From VXRJ01 sp965246995 (GTDB lineage Bacteria; Acidobacteriota; Vicinamibacteria; Vicinamibacterales; UBA8438): a stretch of 64,000 bases of DNA. Below, piece after piece: positions 16,046-25,432 of the stretch (its first letter is position 1; the number at the start of each line of letters is the position of its first letter). The stretch spans positions 3,038,001 through 3,102,000 of the forward strand of contig OZ252008.1 in the NCBI GenBank assembly GCA_965246995.1. Reading direction: 5' to 3'. Made by a program: the position numbers and the translations under genes. The notes below the pieces were generated by a model. It saw only the letters and a list, made by a program, of their open reading frames with translations. It did not search any database and was not told the DNA's origin.

Positions 16046-18883
16046 ATGTCACAATTGACACGCATGACTTCGGTCGAAATTCGCCAGAGCTTCCTGAACT
16101 ACTTCGGGGAACGGGGCCACCGCGTGGTGACGAGTTCGCCACTCGTCCCCGCCGACGACCCGACGCTCCTGTTCACGAACGCCGGGATGAACCAGTTCAA
16201 GGACCTCTTCCTGGGCGCCGAGCAGCGCGACTACCGGCGGGCCACCACGTCGCAGAAATGCATGCGGGTCAGCGGCAAACACAATGATCTGGAGAACGTC
16301 GGCCCATCGCTCCGGCATCACACCTTCTTCGAGATGCTGGGTAACTTCTCGTTCGGGGACTACTTCAAGACGGACGCAATCCCGTTTGCCTGGGAACTGC
16401 TGACCGACGTCTGGAGACTGCCGGCCGAGCGGCTCTTCGTCACGGTGTTCAAAGGTGAGGAGGGGATTCCCCGCGACGACGAGGCCTACGAGATCTGGCG
16501 CAGACTGGTGCCCGCAGAGCGGATCGCCGAGATGGGCGCGGCGGAGAACTTCTGGGCGATGGGCGACATCGGGCCGTGCGGCCGCTGCTCGGAAGTGCAC
16601 TATCACCGGGGCGACCATCTGCCCTGCCCCGCGCCCACCTGCCTCGGCATCGACTGTTCGTGCGACCGCTACGTGGAGATCTGGAACAACGTCTTCATGG
16701 AGTTCGAGCGGCGCGAGGACGGAACGCTGAAGTCCTTGCCGGCTCCCTCCATCGACACCGGCATGGGCCTCGAGCGCATTGTCGCAGTGCTGCAGGAGAC
16801 GTTATCGAACTATGACACGGACCTGTTCACGCCGCTACTGACCGCGATCGGCGAGCGAGCCGGCCGGCCGTATGGACCCCTAGCCGGCCGCGCTCCGAAC
16901 GAGACCTCGGACGTCTCGCTGCGCGTCATCGCGGACCATCTCCGGGCGATGACGTTCCTTATCGCCGACGGTGTCGTTCCGTCGAACGAGTGGCGTGGCT
17001 ACGTCCTGCGGAAGATCATGCGGCGCGCAATGCGGCACGGCAAGAGGCTGGGGATCGGGGAACCCTTCCTGCACGACCTCTGCGCCGTCGTCATCCGCGA
17101 GATGGGCCCCGCCTATCCGGAGCTGGACGCAAACCGGCAGACGATTTCGGCGATGGTTCGGCGCGAGGAGGAACAGTTCGACAAGGTGCTGACGGATGGC
17201 CTTCCCCGACTCGAAGCGTCGCTTGACCGTGCGGCCGCGGCGGGCGGGCCGCTGGGCGGCGACCAAGCGTTCCGGCTGTACGACACGTTCGGCCTGCCCC
17301 TCGACTTCATCCAGGACCTCGCCGGGCAGCGGTCGATCGCCGTGGATCGTGAAGGCTTCAACCGGGCGCTCGAAGCGCAAAGGTCGCGCGCCCGCGCCGG
17401 CAGTCACTTCGCCGCCGGCGATACGCCGACTTTCACGATCGGCGACGGCACCAGCGACCCTGCCTCACTCGCCGATCGGTTCATCGGCTACGAAACAACC
17501 TTCGGTGCATGCCACGTCGTCTACCTGTTCGGTGACGATGGCGAGGCGGTGGAACGCCTGGATTCGGGTGCGACCGGGTACGCCATTCTCGATCGCACTC
17601 CCTTCTACCTGGAAGCCGGCGGCCAGGTCTCGGACACCGGCCGACTTTCCGCCCCGGACGGCGGCGCCGGAGCGGGAACTCCCGGTGGCGCGGGCGCCAC
17701 TGCCCCACCGGAGGCGGTGGAAGCATCCGTCGTCGATGTGATCCGTCCGGTTACGGCATGGCCGCGGATGCACGTAGTCGAGGTGCAGGCGGGCGTTCTC
17801 CGCCGCGGCGCAACGGTGGCGGCGGCGGTCGACACGGAGCGGCGGGACGCGATCCGCCGGAACCATACCGCGACGCACCTCCTGCACGCGGCGCTCCGGA
17901 GCATCGTGGGCGATCATGTTCGGCAGGCGGGCTCGCTCGTTGCACCCGATCGCCTGCGCTTCGACATCACCCATCACGAACCGGTGACGCATGCGCAGAT
18001 CCAGAAGATCGAGAAAATCGTCAATACGCACGTCTTCGGCAACCAGCGGGTCGAGACCGATGAGCGAGACACGCAGGATGCAATTGCCGACGGCGCGATG
18101 GCGCTCTTCGGAGAGAAGTACGGCGACCACGTCCGCGTCGTTCGGATCCCCAGTTTCTCGACCGAGCTGTGCGGCGGCACGCACTGCCGCGCGACAGGCA
18201 ACATAGGCCCGTTCGTCGTTACGCAGGAAAGCGGTGTCGCGGCCGGGGTTCGCCGACTCGAAGCGATGACCGGCGAAGGCGCGGTGGAGTTTCTCCAGCA
18301 CCGACGCGACACGCTCGACAGTCTGCTCAAGACGCTCGGCGCCGCCCCCGATCAGGCAGCGCTGGCGGTGCGCAAGCTGCAAACGGAGGCCAAGCGCCTG
18401 GCGCGGGATATCGAACAGCTCAAGGTGCAGGCCGCCCTGGCGAGCACCGGCAACGCCTCGTCCGGCGGTGGCGCCGTCGATGTCGCCGGGGCGGCCGCGA
18501 CAAATGGCGACGAAGCGGAAATCGGTGGCATCCGCGTCGTCACGCGCGTCGTCTCCGGACTCAGTCCGGCTGCACTCCGTCTGATGGCCGACCAGCTCCG
18601 CGACCGCCTCGGAAGCGGCGTCGTCGTCCTTGGGTCCGACAACGACGGCAAGGCCGCGCTTACCGTCGCGGTCACCAGGGACCTGACCGACCGGGTCCAC
18701 GCCGGTGGCCTGATCAAGGCGCTCGCCTCCGTCGTCGGCGGCCGGGGCGGCGGCCGCCCGGACTTCGCTCAAGCGGGCGGCAAACAAACCGAGCGGCTTG
18801 CCGATCTGCCCGCCGAGACCCACACCGCCGTCACGCAGATGCTGGCGGGCTCCCAGCGGAAGCCAGACGCAGCCGACAGCTAG
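16046..18883 (+). CDS. alaS: Alanyl-tRNA synthetase
   Basis: AlaRS charges tRNA-Ala. Class II catalytic domain at the N-terminus (LFTNAGMNQFKDLFLG and a typical RRATTSQKCMRV), editing domain with NHTATHLLHAALR and the zinc residues of CGGTHCRATG, and a C-terminal DHHA1-type domain ending in GGRGGGRPDFAQAGG. The length, 945 residues, is slightly above normal because of Gly/Ala-rich linkers. The TAG stop at 18881-18883 is part of a CTAG tetramer at which mobile elements have inserted, yet the reading frame is complete. Confidence 0.97.
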   Translation: MSQLTRMTSVEIRQSFLNYFGERGHRVVTSSPLVPADDPTLLFTNAGMNQFKDLFLGAEQRDYRRATTSQKCMRVSGKHNDLENVGPSLRHHTFFEMLGNFSFGDYFKTDAIPFAWELLTDVWRLPAERLFVTVFKGEEGIPRDDEAYEIWRRLVPAERIAEMGAAENFWAMGDIGPCGRCSEVHYHRGDHLPCPAPTCLGIDCSCDRYVEIWNNVFMEFERREDGTLKSLPAPSIDTGMGLERIVAVLQETLSNYDTDLFTPLLTAIGERAGRPYGPLAGRAPNETSDVSLRVIADHLRAMTFLIADGVVPSNEWRGYVLRKIMRRAMRHGKRLGIGEPFLHDLCAVVIREMGPAYPELDANRQTISAMVRREEEQFDKVLTDGLPRLEASLDRAAAAGGPLGGDQAFRLYDTFGLPLDFIQDLAGQRSIAVDREGFNRALEAQRSRARAGSHFAAGDTPTFTIGDGTSDPASLADRFIGYETTFGACHVVYLFGDDGEAVERLDSGATGYAILDRTPFYLEAGGQVSDTGRLSAPDGGAGAGTPGGAGATAPPEAVEASVVDVIRPVTAWPRMHVVEVQAGVLRRGATVAAAVDTERRDAIRRNHTATHLLHAALRSIVGDHVRQAGSLVAPDRLRFDITHHEPVTHAQIQKIEKIVNTHVFGNQRVETDERDTQDAIADGAMALFGEKYGDHVRVVRIPSFSTELCGGTHCRATGNIGPFVVTQESGVAAGVRRLEAMTGEGAVEFLQHRRDTLDSLLKTLGAAPDQAALAVRKLQTEAKRLARDIEQLKVQAALASTGNASSGGGAVDVAGAAATNGDEAEIGGIRVVTRVVSGLSPAALRLMADQLRDRLGSGVVVLGSDNDGKAALTVAVTRDLTDRVHAGGLIKALASVVGGRGGGRPDFAQAGGKQTERLADLPAETHTAVTQMLAGSQRKPDAADS

Positions 18884-18910
18884 CAGCCTGTCGGACTTAG
18901 GCCCGGGTTT

Positions 18911-18916
18911 TATAAT
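18911..18916 (+). promoter_or_regulatory. Consensus -10 (TATAAT) of the IS1182-type transposase
   Basis: A perfect TATAAT lies just inside the left inverted repeat, 33 bases before the transposase ATG. No matching -35 is obvious, so the terminal repeat itself may supply it. Confidence 0.5.
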
Positions 18917-18948
18917 GGGGGCTTGTCGAGTTGAGGGGGTAGAAGGAG

Positions 18949-20298
18949 ATGCCGAAGTTTGTACAGCGACACCAGTCGCAGCTGTATCTGCTGCCGCCGG
19001 ACCTGCGCGATTGGCTGCCTGAGGACGATCTGGCGCACTTTGTGGTTGAGGCGGTGGAACGGGTGCCGCTGGAGCGGTTCCAGGTGAACGAACGGGGCAC
19101 CGGATCGGCGCAGTATCACCCGCGGATGATGCTGGCGTTGCTGGTGTACTGCTACGCGAACGGGATCTTCGGCTCGCGTCGGATCGAGCGGGCGACGTAT
19201 CGGGACATTGGCGTTCGGTACGTGGCGGCGAACTGTCACCCGGACCACGACACGATCTGCACGTTCCGGCGCAGCAACTTCGAAGCGGTAGCGGAGGCGT
19301 TCCTGCAGGTACTGCTGCTGGCGAAGGAACTGAAGCTGCTGCGTGTTGGGACGGTGAGCGTGGACGGCACGAAGGTGGACGCGAACGCGAACAAGCGCAA
19401 CAGCATCCGCTACGACCGGGCGGGGGCGTTGCGCGAGCAGTTGCGAGGTGAGATCGAGGGGTTGTTGGATCAGGCGGAGCACGCCGACACGGACGACGCG
19501 CCGGACCCGCAGGGGCTGCCGGAGGAGTTGTCGCGGCGCGAGACGCTACGGGCGAAGCTGGACCGTGCGTGCGCGGAGTTGGAACGGCGTGCGCAGGCGC
19601 GTGCGGACGCGGAGCGGGCGGAGTACGAGCGCAAGGTGGCGGCGCGGGAGCGGCGTGCGGGCTCGCGCAAGGGTCGGCACATCACGCCGCCGAGGGACGC
19701 GCCGGAGGCGAAGGCGCAGATCAACCTGACGGATGCGGACAGTGCGCTGATGCGCAAGAGCCGGCGCCATGAGTACCGCCAGGCATACAACGCGCAGGCG
19801 GTGGTGGATGCCGACGGCAGTCAGTTGGTGTTGGGGTCGCGGGTGAGCGTGTGCGCGAGCGACCGCAACGAGTTGGTGGCGGACGTGGAAGCGATACCGG
19901 CGGCGTTGGGCGCGGCGGATCGGGTACTGGCGGACAGTGGCTACGCGACGGGCAGCGAGGTGTCGCAACTGGCAGGTCGCGGTGTGGAGGTGTTGGTGGC
20001 GACGGGGGCGGAAGGCCACCGACGCCGGCACGACTTCCGACCGGAGCCGCCGGAGCAGCTGGCGAAGGAGCCGCAGGCGGACTGGATCAAGTCGATGCAG
20101 GAGAAGATGGCACTGCCGGAGCACCGGGCGCATTACCGTTTGCGCCAGCAGACGGTGGAGCCGGTGTTCGGGATCGTGAAGCAGGCGATGGGCTTCCGGC
20201 AGTTTCTGCTGCGGGGTCTTGAGAAGGTGGAGGGCGAATGGGCCTTGGTCACGCTGGCGTATAACTGCCGACGCGTGCACAACCTCAGGCTGGCATGA
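18949..20298 (+). CDS. IS1182-family transposase
   Basis: 449-residue DDE transposase. The N-terminal DUF772-type region reads VQRHQSQLYLLPPDLRDWLPEDDLAHFV with YHPRMMLALLVYCYANGIFGSRRIE, and the catalytic core includes VSVDGTKVDANANK, VLADSGYATGSE and a C-terminal YRLRQQTVEPVFGIVKQAMGFRQFLLRG. A charged Arg/Glu-rich insertion (about residues 165-250) is usual in this family. The frame is uninterrupted with the Asp and Glu motifs in place, so the element may still be active. Confidence 0.93.
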   Translation: MPKFVQRHQSQLYLLPPDLRDWLPEDDLAHFVVEAVERVPLERFQVNERGTGSAQYHPRMMLALLVYCYANGIFGSRRIERATYRDIGVRYVAANCHPDHDTICTFRRSNFEAVAEAFLQVLLLAKELKLLRVGTVSVDGTKVDANANKRNSIRYDRAGALREQLRGEIEGLLDQAEHADTDDAPDPQGLPEELSRRETLRAKLDRACAELERRAQARADAERAEYERKVAARERRAGSRKGRHITPPRDAPEAKAQINLTDADSALMRKSRRHEYRQAYNAQAVVDADGSQLVLGSRVSVCASDRNELVADVEAIPAALGAADRVLADSGYATGSEVSQLAGRGVEVLVATGAEGHRRRHDFRPEPPEQLAKEPQADWIKSMQEKMALPEHRAHYRLRQQTVEPVFGIVKQAMGFRQFLLRGLEKVEGEWALVTLAYNCRRVHNLRLA

Positions 20299-20507
20299 CG
20301 GGGCGCTCCGGGGCGCAACTCGGCGTGTTCGCGACCCCCCAGAGGCGTCAGAACGGCCTCCAGGCGCCGTCAGCGACTGATGGCCAGGATACAGTCCCCG
20401 TTTCGGTCGACGCGGCCCTCTCGGCACAGAGACACAGGGCGTCGTTCACACAGGTGCCAAGTCGCTTCCGCGCGCGTTTGCCGCGCCCAAGTCCGACAGG
20501 CTGCTAG

Positions 20508-22216
20508 CCCGGATTTCTCACAGCTCCCGGAGATCGGGGCTGAGGCGGCGCGTCTGGGGTTCTGGACGGCCAGATCGGACGCCAGCGGTGGTCTGGACGC
20601 GGGCGACGACGTGCGCGTGGCACCAAATCGGCCGGGTAGGCACACCACACCCGACGGACCCGTGCCCCCTGCGGTCGTGAACGTATGCCGCCGCCTGGCC
20701 AATCGTCAGGCCGGGCCGGGCGGTGCGCGCAAACGTTGAGCGGCCGTGATGAACAGATCGGCGTCGGGCGCCAGCTCGGACAGCGCCACGCAGATGCGGC
20801 GCACGGTGACGCGGACGTGGGCGCCGATCTTGAGCAGCCGCAGCCGTAGCGTGTCGCATTGGGCGCGGGCGAGCCGGGTGCCCGCCAGCCCCCGGTCGCG
20901 GAGGTGCTGGAGCAGGACGTAGGCCAGCGTGGCCCAATACAGGCGCAGTTGGTTGGCGCGCAGCGTCGCACTGCTCGTCCGGTCCGCGAACAGCGCCAGT
21001 TGCTGTTCCTTGATGCGGTTCTCCATGTCCCCGCGGGCGCAATAGAAATCCTCATACAGCGCCTGCGCCGCCAGGGTGTCCGGCCGCAGCGATGTCACCA
21101 CGAAGCGTGGATTGGCGCCCGCGGGCAGATGCTCGGCCTTGCCGACCACCCGGCGCTCCCGGCTCCAGCTCTCGCGCGTGCGATAGCGGAAGTCCGCAAA
21201 CACCCGCGCGGCGGTCCCGGTTTCCTGGCACTGTGCCTGGGCCTGCGCCAGGTCGGGCGCGATGTGTTCCTTCAACCGAGCGTTCTTCGCCAAGCCGATG
21301 ACGTAATCCACCGCATGCTCTTCGCACCAGTTCAGCAGCTCGTCTCGGCAGAACCCCGAGTCTCCCCGAACCAGGATGGAGACCGACGGCCACGCCTGCC
21401 GCACCTGCCCCACAATCCGCGCCAACTCGTCCACCACCCCGGCCGCCCCGTCGAGGTTCGAGGGCCGCAACCGCGCGCAGAGCACCTGCGCCCCGCAGAA
21501 GATATACAGAGGCAGATAGCAGTAGTGCCGGTAATACCCGTGGAAGAACCGCCCTTCCTGCTGGCCGTGCAGCGGGTCGTCCGTCGCATCGACATCCAGC
21601 ACGATGCGCGCCGGCGGCGTCGGGTGCGACTCGATGAACACGTCCACCAGCAGGGCGTCGAGCGCCGCCTCGTCATAGGTCACCTTCTTGTACCGGTCAG
21701 CCTCGGCGTCCTTCGACCCGACCAGTTCCAGCCGGTTCAGCGTGCTCTTCCCCGCCAGCGCGGCCCCGCGATCCGCCACCCGCACCCGGTTCTCGCCCGT
21801 CGGGTCCGCCTTGCCCACCGCGGCCGCCACCAGCGGGTCGCGCCGCAGGGTGTCATGGTCGTTCAGATCTTCGTAGCCCAACGCGACGGCCATCACACGC
21901 TGGGTCACCAAGTCCTCGACCGTGTGCTCGATCAAGCTCGGATCCCGGTAGTCCTGGAAGCACTCCGCCGCGCGCCGGCACACGCCGGTGCACTTCTCAA
22001 CCGCCCGCAGCAGCAATGCCCCGGCGTTGGACGTGATCGTTCCGCCATCGAAGCTGGCGACCAGACGGCGACGACCGACCCGAGGAAACTCAAGCTGGGT
22101 TGGCGTACAATGTGTCGACAAGAGGCTGCCTCCGTGTGTGGCTTGAAGTTATTGTGATAACAACACTTTACGCCATCACGGGCAGCCTCTTGTTCACCTC
22201 CGGTGAGAAATCCGGG
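20508..22216 (-). mobile_element. IS1380-family insertion sequence
   Basis: Inverted ends: CCCGGATTTCTCAC at 20508-20521 and GTGAGAAATCCGGG at 22203-22216. CTAG borders both ends (20504-20507 and 22217-22220), consistent with a 4-bp target duplication. The transposase gene is on the minus strand. The 184 bases between its stop and the left end, and about 80 bases before its start, are non-coding IS sequence. The left CTAG is shared with the IS1182-type element; the right CTAG runs directly into the short palindromic element at 22220. Confidence 0.88.
20706..22121 (-). CDS. IS1380-family transposase
   Basis: 471-residue transposase with family blocks LVASFDGGTITSNAGALLLRAVEK, RVMAVALGYEDLNDHDTLRRDP, ARIVLDVDATDDPLHGQQEGRFFHGYY (catalytic Asp region), ILVRGDSGFCRDELLNWCEE and DFYCARGDMENRIKEQQLALFADRTS. 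The start is TTG at 22121 with GGAGG seven bases upstream. No frame disruption is seen, so it looks intact. Confidence 0.93.
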   Translation of the reverse strand: MSTHCTPTQLEFPRVGRRRLVASFDGGTITSNAGALLLRAVEKCTGVCRRAAECFQDYRDPSLIEHTVEDLVTQRVMAVALGYEDLNDHDTLRRDPLVAAAVGKADPTGENRVRVADRGAALAGKSTLNRLELVGSKDAEADRYKKVTYDEAALDALLVDVFIESHPTPPARIVLDVDATDDPLHGQQEGRFFHGYYRHYCYLPLYIFCGAQVLCARLRPSNLDGAAGVVDELARIVGQVRQAWPSVSILVRGDSGFCRDELLNWCEEHAVDYVIGLAKNARLKEHIAPDLAQAQAQCQETGTAARVFADFRYRTRESWSRERRVVGKAEHLPAGANPRFVVTSLRPDTLAAQALYEDFYCARGDMENRIKEQQLALFADRTSSATLRANQLRLYWATLAYVLLQHLRDRGLAGTRLARAQCDTLRLRLLKIGAHVRVTVRRICVALSELAPDADLFITAAQRLRAPPGPA

Positions 22217-22219
22217 CTA

Positions 22220-22324
22220 GGAGCCCGTGGTGAAACCCCCGCTACATTCGAGCGGCGATGCATCCCGCCTGAACGGCGTTGCTCCTCGGTCGAATATGGC
22301 CAATATGCTCCCTCGTCGCGCCTT
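22220..22324. repeat. Truncated copy of the 166-178 bp palindromic (MITE-like) element
   Basis: The first ~105 bases match the left parts of the copies at 34960 and 36458: GGAGCCCGTGGTGAAACC, then CTACATTCGAGCGGCGATGC, the central hairpin around ATATGGCCAATATGC and CCCTCGTCGCGCC. The right half with the second inverted repeat is missing. The remaining ~90 bases up to the next gene have no recognisable feature. Confidence 0.8.
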
Positions 22325-22415
22325 TGGCATCGGCCACACGCCAGTCTCAAGGCCAGACCGCCCATCAGTCGACTCGGTCTGAACGGGGACAACCTGTTGA
22401 GGCACCACACCTAGG

Positions 22416-22841
22416 ATGCGGCCTATCGACCGCGACCAGCCGGACGGAACCGACACACCCGCCAATCCTGTCCGCCTCGATGTCTGGCTCGATATCGCCT
22501 GTCTGTTCCGGACCCGATCGGAGGCGCAGCGGGCGGTCAAGGGCGGCAAGGTTGCCGTCAACGGAACCCGCGCGAAGTCGAACCGGGAAGTGCGTCCCGG
22601 GGACGAACTTAGGATTACGCGCTCGCACGGCGTCACCCAGGTGATTTCCGTCACCGCGCTGGCGGATCGCCACATTCCAAAGAACGAGGCGCGCGCCCTG
22701 TACGACGACCGTACTCCTCCCCTATCCGAGGATGAACGCGACTTCCGACAGTTCGTCCGTCGCGTGGCGCAGGCAAACGCGTCGAACCGGCCGGACAAGC
22801 GCCAGCGCCGGCAACTCCGATCGTTGAAAGATCACAGCTAG
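22416..22841 (+). CDS. S4-domain RNA-binding protein (Hsp15-like)
   Basis: 141 residues. An S4 RNA-binding domain begins near residue 18: VRLDVWLDIACLFRTRSEAQRAVKGGKVAVNG, then KSNREVRPGDELRITR. The C-terminus is basic (NRPDKRQRRQLRSLK), as in Hsp15/HslR, which rescues stalled 50S subunits carrying nascent chains. The ATG has only a weak ribosome site. It sits downstream of the mobile-element stack, which may have separated it from its original promoter. Its TAG stop is directly followed by a hairpin repeat. Confidence 0.8.
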   Translation: MRPIDRDQPDGTDTPANPVRLDVWLDIACLFRTRSEAQRAVKGGKVAVNGTRAKSNREVRPGDELRITRSHGVTQVISVTALADRHIPKNEARALYDDRTPPLSEDERDFRQFVRRVAQANASNRPDKRQRRQLRSLKDHS

Positions 22842-22890
22842 GAGTTTCGCGGCAGCGAAACTTCCAACGCGCCCTCCAGGGCGCGCGTCA
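22841..22890. terminator. Paired hairpins between convergent genes (possible bidirectional terminator)
   Basis: Two stem-loops fill the gap between the S4 gene and the NHL gene: GGAGTTTCGC with GCGAAACTTCC, then GCGCCCT with AGGGCGC. There is no U-run, so intrinsic termination is uncertain. The same sequence family occurs in tandem at 14332-14482. Confidence 0.5.
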
Positions 22891-24021
22891 GCGCGCGATG
22901 AACGGAGGACGGATCAACAGGGCTGGATCCGCATCGGTCTTCGGCACGAGCTTCTGCGTGCGCCCGTGCTGATTGTCTCCGCCATACAGGTTGCCGTCGG
23001 CGTCGACCGAGAACGCGTGCACCTCGAGGAAGCCCGTCGGTTCGTCGTTGGCAACGTTCCACGTGTACAGCCGGTTGCCGTCGAAATCGAGCTTCACCAA
23101 CCTTAGCGGCCCGAGATCCGAGACCCACAGATGGTCCTCACCCACGATGAGGTCAAGCGGAAGACCGAAACCGGACCACGTGGCGAGGTGGTCGACCTCC
23201 GGGTGATATTCGCCAGACGCTTGATCCGAAATGCGGAATTTCTGGACACGGCCATTGGCCCGGTCGAGGGCAAAGACCAGGCCGCCGGGACCGACACCCA
23301 GGGCATGAATCCCGTCGAACTGTCCCGGTTCCGTGCCGAACTCCCCGAACTCCGTCAGGTAGCGTCCCCGGCTGTCCAGGATGACGATGCGGTGGTTGTC
23401 GAGTCCGTCCGCAACCAGCACACGCCCGTCGGGTAGAAACGCCACGTCCTGCGGCCGCCCGAAGTGGGTCTCGTCACTGCCGCCGACGTTCTTCTCGCCG
23501 AGCGTCATGAGCAATTCGCCGCCATCGTTGGAAAGCACGAAGATCTGGTGCCGGGTCTCGTTGATGACCCACACCCGGCGTTCCGGGTCGTACGGACTGA
23601 TCCGGATGCGATGCGGTCCGGGCCCATCCGAATCGGCGCACAGCTGGTCCCACTGATCCCACACCTCGATCAGGTTGCCGTCGCCGTCGACCACCATGAG
23701 GCAGTTCTGCCACGTGCGAAGCTCGGCCTCGCGCAACGCATTGATCCCGATGGAGCCGACATAACCGGCGAACTCCGGTGGAACAGGATCCGGCAGGCGG
23801 GTTTCTCCCCGCTGGGAGATGAAGATGCGATTCGGGGACTCGGCGAATACACCCGAGTTACCACCAAAGGCAAAACCTTCCCCGGCAAACGGCTTGTGCC
23901 AGCCTTCTACCACCTCATAGGGGCTAGGCCCGACCGGACCAGGCTCCTGGGCTGCGGTCACCCCGGCAAGGAGCCCCGCCAGCAACAGCAGCGCGGCTAA
24001 CGTGCGATACCGCATGATCAT
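22888..24021 (-). CDS. Secreted NHL-repeat beta-propeller protein
   Basis: 377-residue exported protein: signal peptide (MRYRTLAALLLLAGLLAGVTAAQ), then NHL/six-bladed-propeller motifs such as HRIRISPYDPERRVWVIN, GRPQDVAFLPDGRVLVADGLDNHRIVILD, FGEFGTEPGQFDGIHALGVGPGGLVFALDR, and ending with HAFSVDADGNLYGGDNQHGRTQKLVP. The ATG at 24021 is preferred because GGAGG lies five bases before it. Possibly a peptidyl-glycine alpha-amidating lyase-like fold, but function cannot be told. An IS element begins 45 bases upstream, so its native promoter has probably been displaced. Confidence 0.82.
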   Translation of the reverse strand: MIMRYRTLAALLLLAGLLAGVTAAQEPGPVGPSPYEVVEGWHKPFAGEGFAFGGNSGVFAESPNRIFISQRGETRLPDPVPPEFAGYVGSIGINALREAELRTWQNCLMVVDGDGNLIEVWDQWDQLCADSDGPGPHRIRISPYDPERRVWVINETRHQIFVLSNDGGELLMTLGEKNVGGSDETHFGRPQDVAFLPDGRVLVADGLDNHRIVILDSRGRYLTEFGEFGTEPGQFDGIHALGVGPGGLVFALDRANGRVQKFRISDQASGEYHPEVDHLATWSGFGLPLDLIVGEDHLWVSDLGPLRLVKLDFDGNRLYTWNVANDEPTGFLEVHAFSVDADGNLYGGDNQHGRTQKLVPKTDADPALLIRPPFIAR

Positions 24022-24101
24022 GGAACCTCCACGGCTCGGCTCCGCTCGGAGCCACCGTTCTTCAAGTGTACCGCACCCGGTTTCTTGGACACACATTTGC
24101 G

Positions 24102-25001
24102 CTACGCGGCGTGACGTAGCATGTACTCCTCGCGCGCTTCGAGTGGCGTGCGGTATGCCAGCTTCTCGAGGCGCCAGCACTGGTTGTAGCGTTCGACGAA
24201 CTCGGCGACGGCGGCGCGCACGTCAGCGAGGTTTTGAAAGACCCGGCCGTAGATCGCTTGCTCCTTGAGCGTGCGATTCCACCGCTCGACGACCCCGTTG
24301 GTTTCCGGTTCTTCAAGGAAGCCGAAGCTGGCGTGGATGCCCCAGTACCGGAGCTGGTTGAGGAAGTGGTCCGACAGATACTGGCTGCCGTGATCCATCC
24401 GCAGCGCCAGCCCGCGGGCCACGTCCGCCTCGACCGAGCCGTAGAGTCGCCCGAGTCCTTGCGCGATCGGCTCTAGGGCCGCAAAACGGCTCCCCACCTT
24501 GCACACATGCCAGCCCACGCACTCGGCGTTCCAGTGGTCCACCGCCGCGAAGGTCCAGACCCAGCCGTCGTCCGCGGTGAACACCCGCACGCCGTCGGTG
24601 CCCCACAGGACGTAGGGCGCCGAGGTGACAATCGTCCCGTCGTGCGCTTTCGGGTCACCCTGTCGCCCGCGGTGGGGCGAGAGCAGCCCGTGCGCGCGCA
24701 TCACGCGCAACACCCGCGTCCGGGAGACCCGGATGTCGTCGAGGATCCGCAGCCGCGCGTGGACCTTGCGATGGCCCTCGCCCTGGAACGGTGAGCGGGC
24801 CAGGTCGGTGCGAATGGCCGCCAGCAACTGCGCATCCGACAGCGCGGGTGTCGGCCCGCGGCGCGCCGGGCCATCACCCCGCTCCAACCGCCGCGCACGG
24901 GTCCGCCGCGCGTAGAGCGCCGAGCGCGACCGTTCCCACATCCGACACACCCGCTCGAGACCATAGCGCCGCCCCGTCGTCGCGGAGGTCGTTGCGCTCA
25001 T
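24102..25001 (-). CDS. IS3-type transposase OrfB (DDE integrase domain)
   Basis: 299 residues with an N-terminal helix-turn-helix-like part (YGLERVCRMWERSRSALYARR), the HTH_21-type segment GHRKVHARLRILDDIRVSRTRVLRVMRAHGL, and an rve integrase core: first Asp in YVLWGTDGVRVF, second in LALRMDHGSQYLSDHF, Glu in ETNGVVERWNRTLKEQ. The frame is complete. It starts at an ATG that overlaps the orfA TGA (ATGA) rather than by the -1 frameshift typical of many IS3 elements. Confidence 0.92.
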   Translation of the reverse strand: MSATTSATTGRRYGLERVCRMWERSRSALYARRTRARRLERGDGPARRGPTPALSDAQLLAAIRTDLARSPFQGEGHRKVHARLRILDDIRVSRTRVLRVMRAHGLLSPHRGRQGDPKAHDGTIVTSAPYVLWGTDGVRVFTADDGWVWTFAAVDHWNAECVGWHVCKVGSRFAALEPIAQGLGRLYGSVEADVARGLALRMDHGSQYLSDHFLNQLRYWGIHASFGFLEEPETNGVVERWNRTLKEQAIYGRVFQNLADVRAAVAEFVERYNQCWRLEKLAYRTPLEAREEYMLRHAA

Positions 25002-25432
25002 CGTCGCGACCTCCGCGTCGGCAAAGGGAGGCGGCGCTCCGCGGCTCGGGCGCGCTCCCGCAGCAACTCCACTTCCATCGACAGCTCACCAATGTGCCGC
25101 TTGGCCGCGTCCAGTTCCGCCGCCCCCGGCTCGCCGGTCTGATCCTTCAGCCCAAGCTCGAGGCCGGCCAGGGCCCGCCCCTTCCAGTCCTCCAGGCGAT
25201 AGATCTCGACCCCGACCTCACGCGACACCGCGTCCAACGACTCCCCCCGCAGCAGCCGCAGCACAACCTCCCGCTTCCGGCCCGCGCTCCACCGCTGCCC
25301 CGGGCCCAAGGCTCCGACCTCGGCCGCGGCGTCGGCACCGACTCCAGTCGCCCTCCGGGCTCCCTTCGTCCGTGCCGACCCAGGTCCCTTCACGCTCCTC
25401 GACTGAACCATTCTCCCAACCTCCTTGGACAT
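24998..25432 (-). CDS. IS3-type transposase OrfA (helix-turn-helix)
   Basis: 144 residues ahead of OrfB. The central helix-turn-helix reads RWSAGRKREVVLRLLRGESLDAVSREVGVEIYRLEDWKGRALAGLELGL, followed by a C-terminal helix with regular leucines (AAKRHIGELSMEVELLRER) that could form the leucine zipper usual in OrfA. The start could also be an in-frame ATG 21 bases inside (MVQSRSV), giving 137 residues. Confidence 0.85.
   Translation of the reverse strand: MSKEVGRMVQSRSVKGPGSARTKGARRATGVGADAAAEVGALGPGQRWSAGRKREVVLRLLRGESLDAVSREVGVEIYRLEDWKGRALAGLELGLKDQTGEPGAAELDAAKRHIGELSMEVELLRERARAAERRLPLPTRRSRR

Larger units (their letters stand above)
18884..20503 (+). mobile_element. IS1182-family insertion sequence
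   Basis: Ends are exact inverted repeats: CAGCCTGTCGGACTT at 18884-18898 and its reverse complement at 20489-20503. CTAG flanks both ends (18880-18883 and 20504-20507), consistent with a 4-bp target duplication. One transposase gene fills most of it; about 190 bases of non-coding sequence lie between the transposase stop and the right end and hold nothing else I can identify. The left CTAG is the alaS stop region, the right CTAG is shared with the next element. Confidence 0.9.

Noticed and set aside
20299..20705. Additional gene between the two transposases
   Set aside because: Only the non-coding ends of the two IS elements meeting at CTAG; the short frames here lack ribosome sites and similarity.
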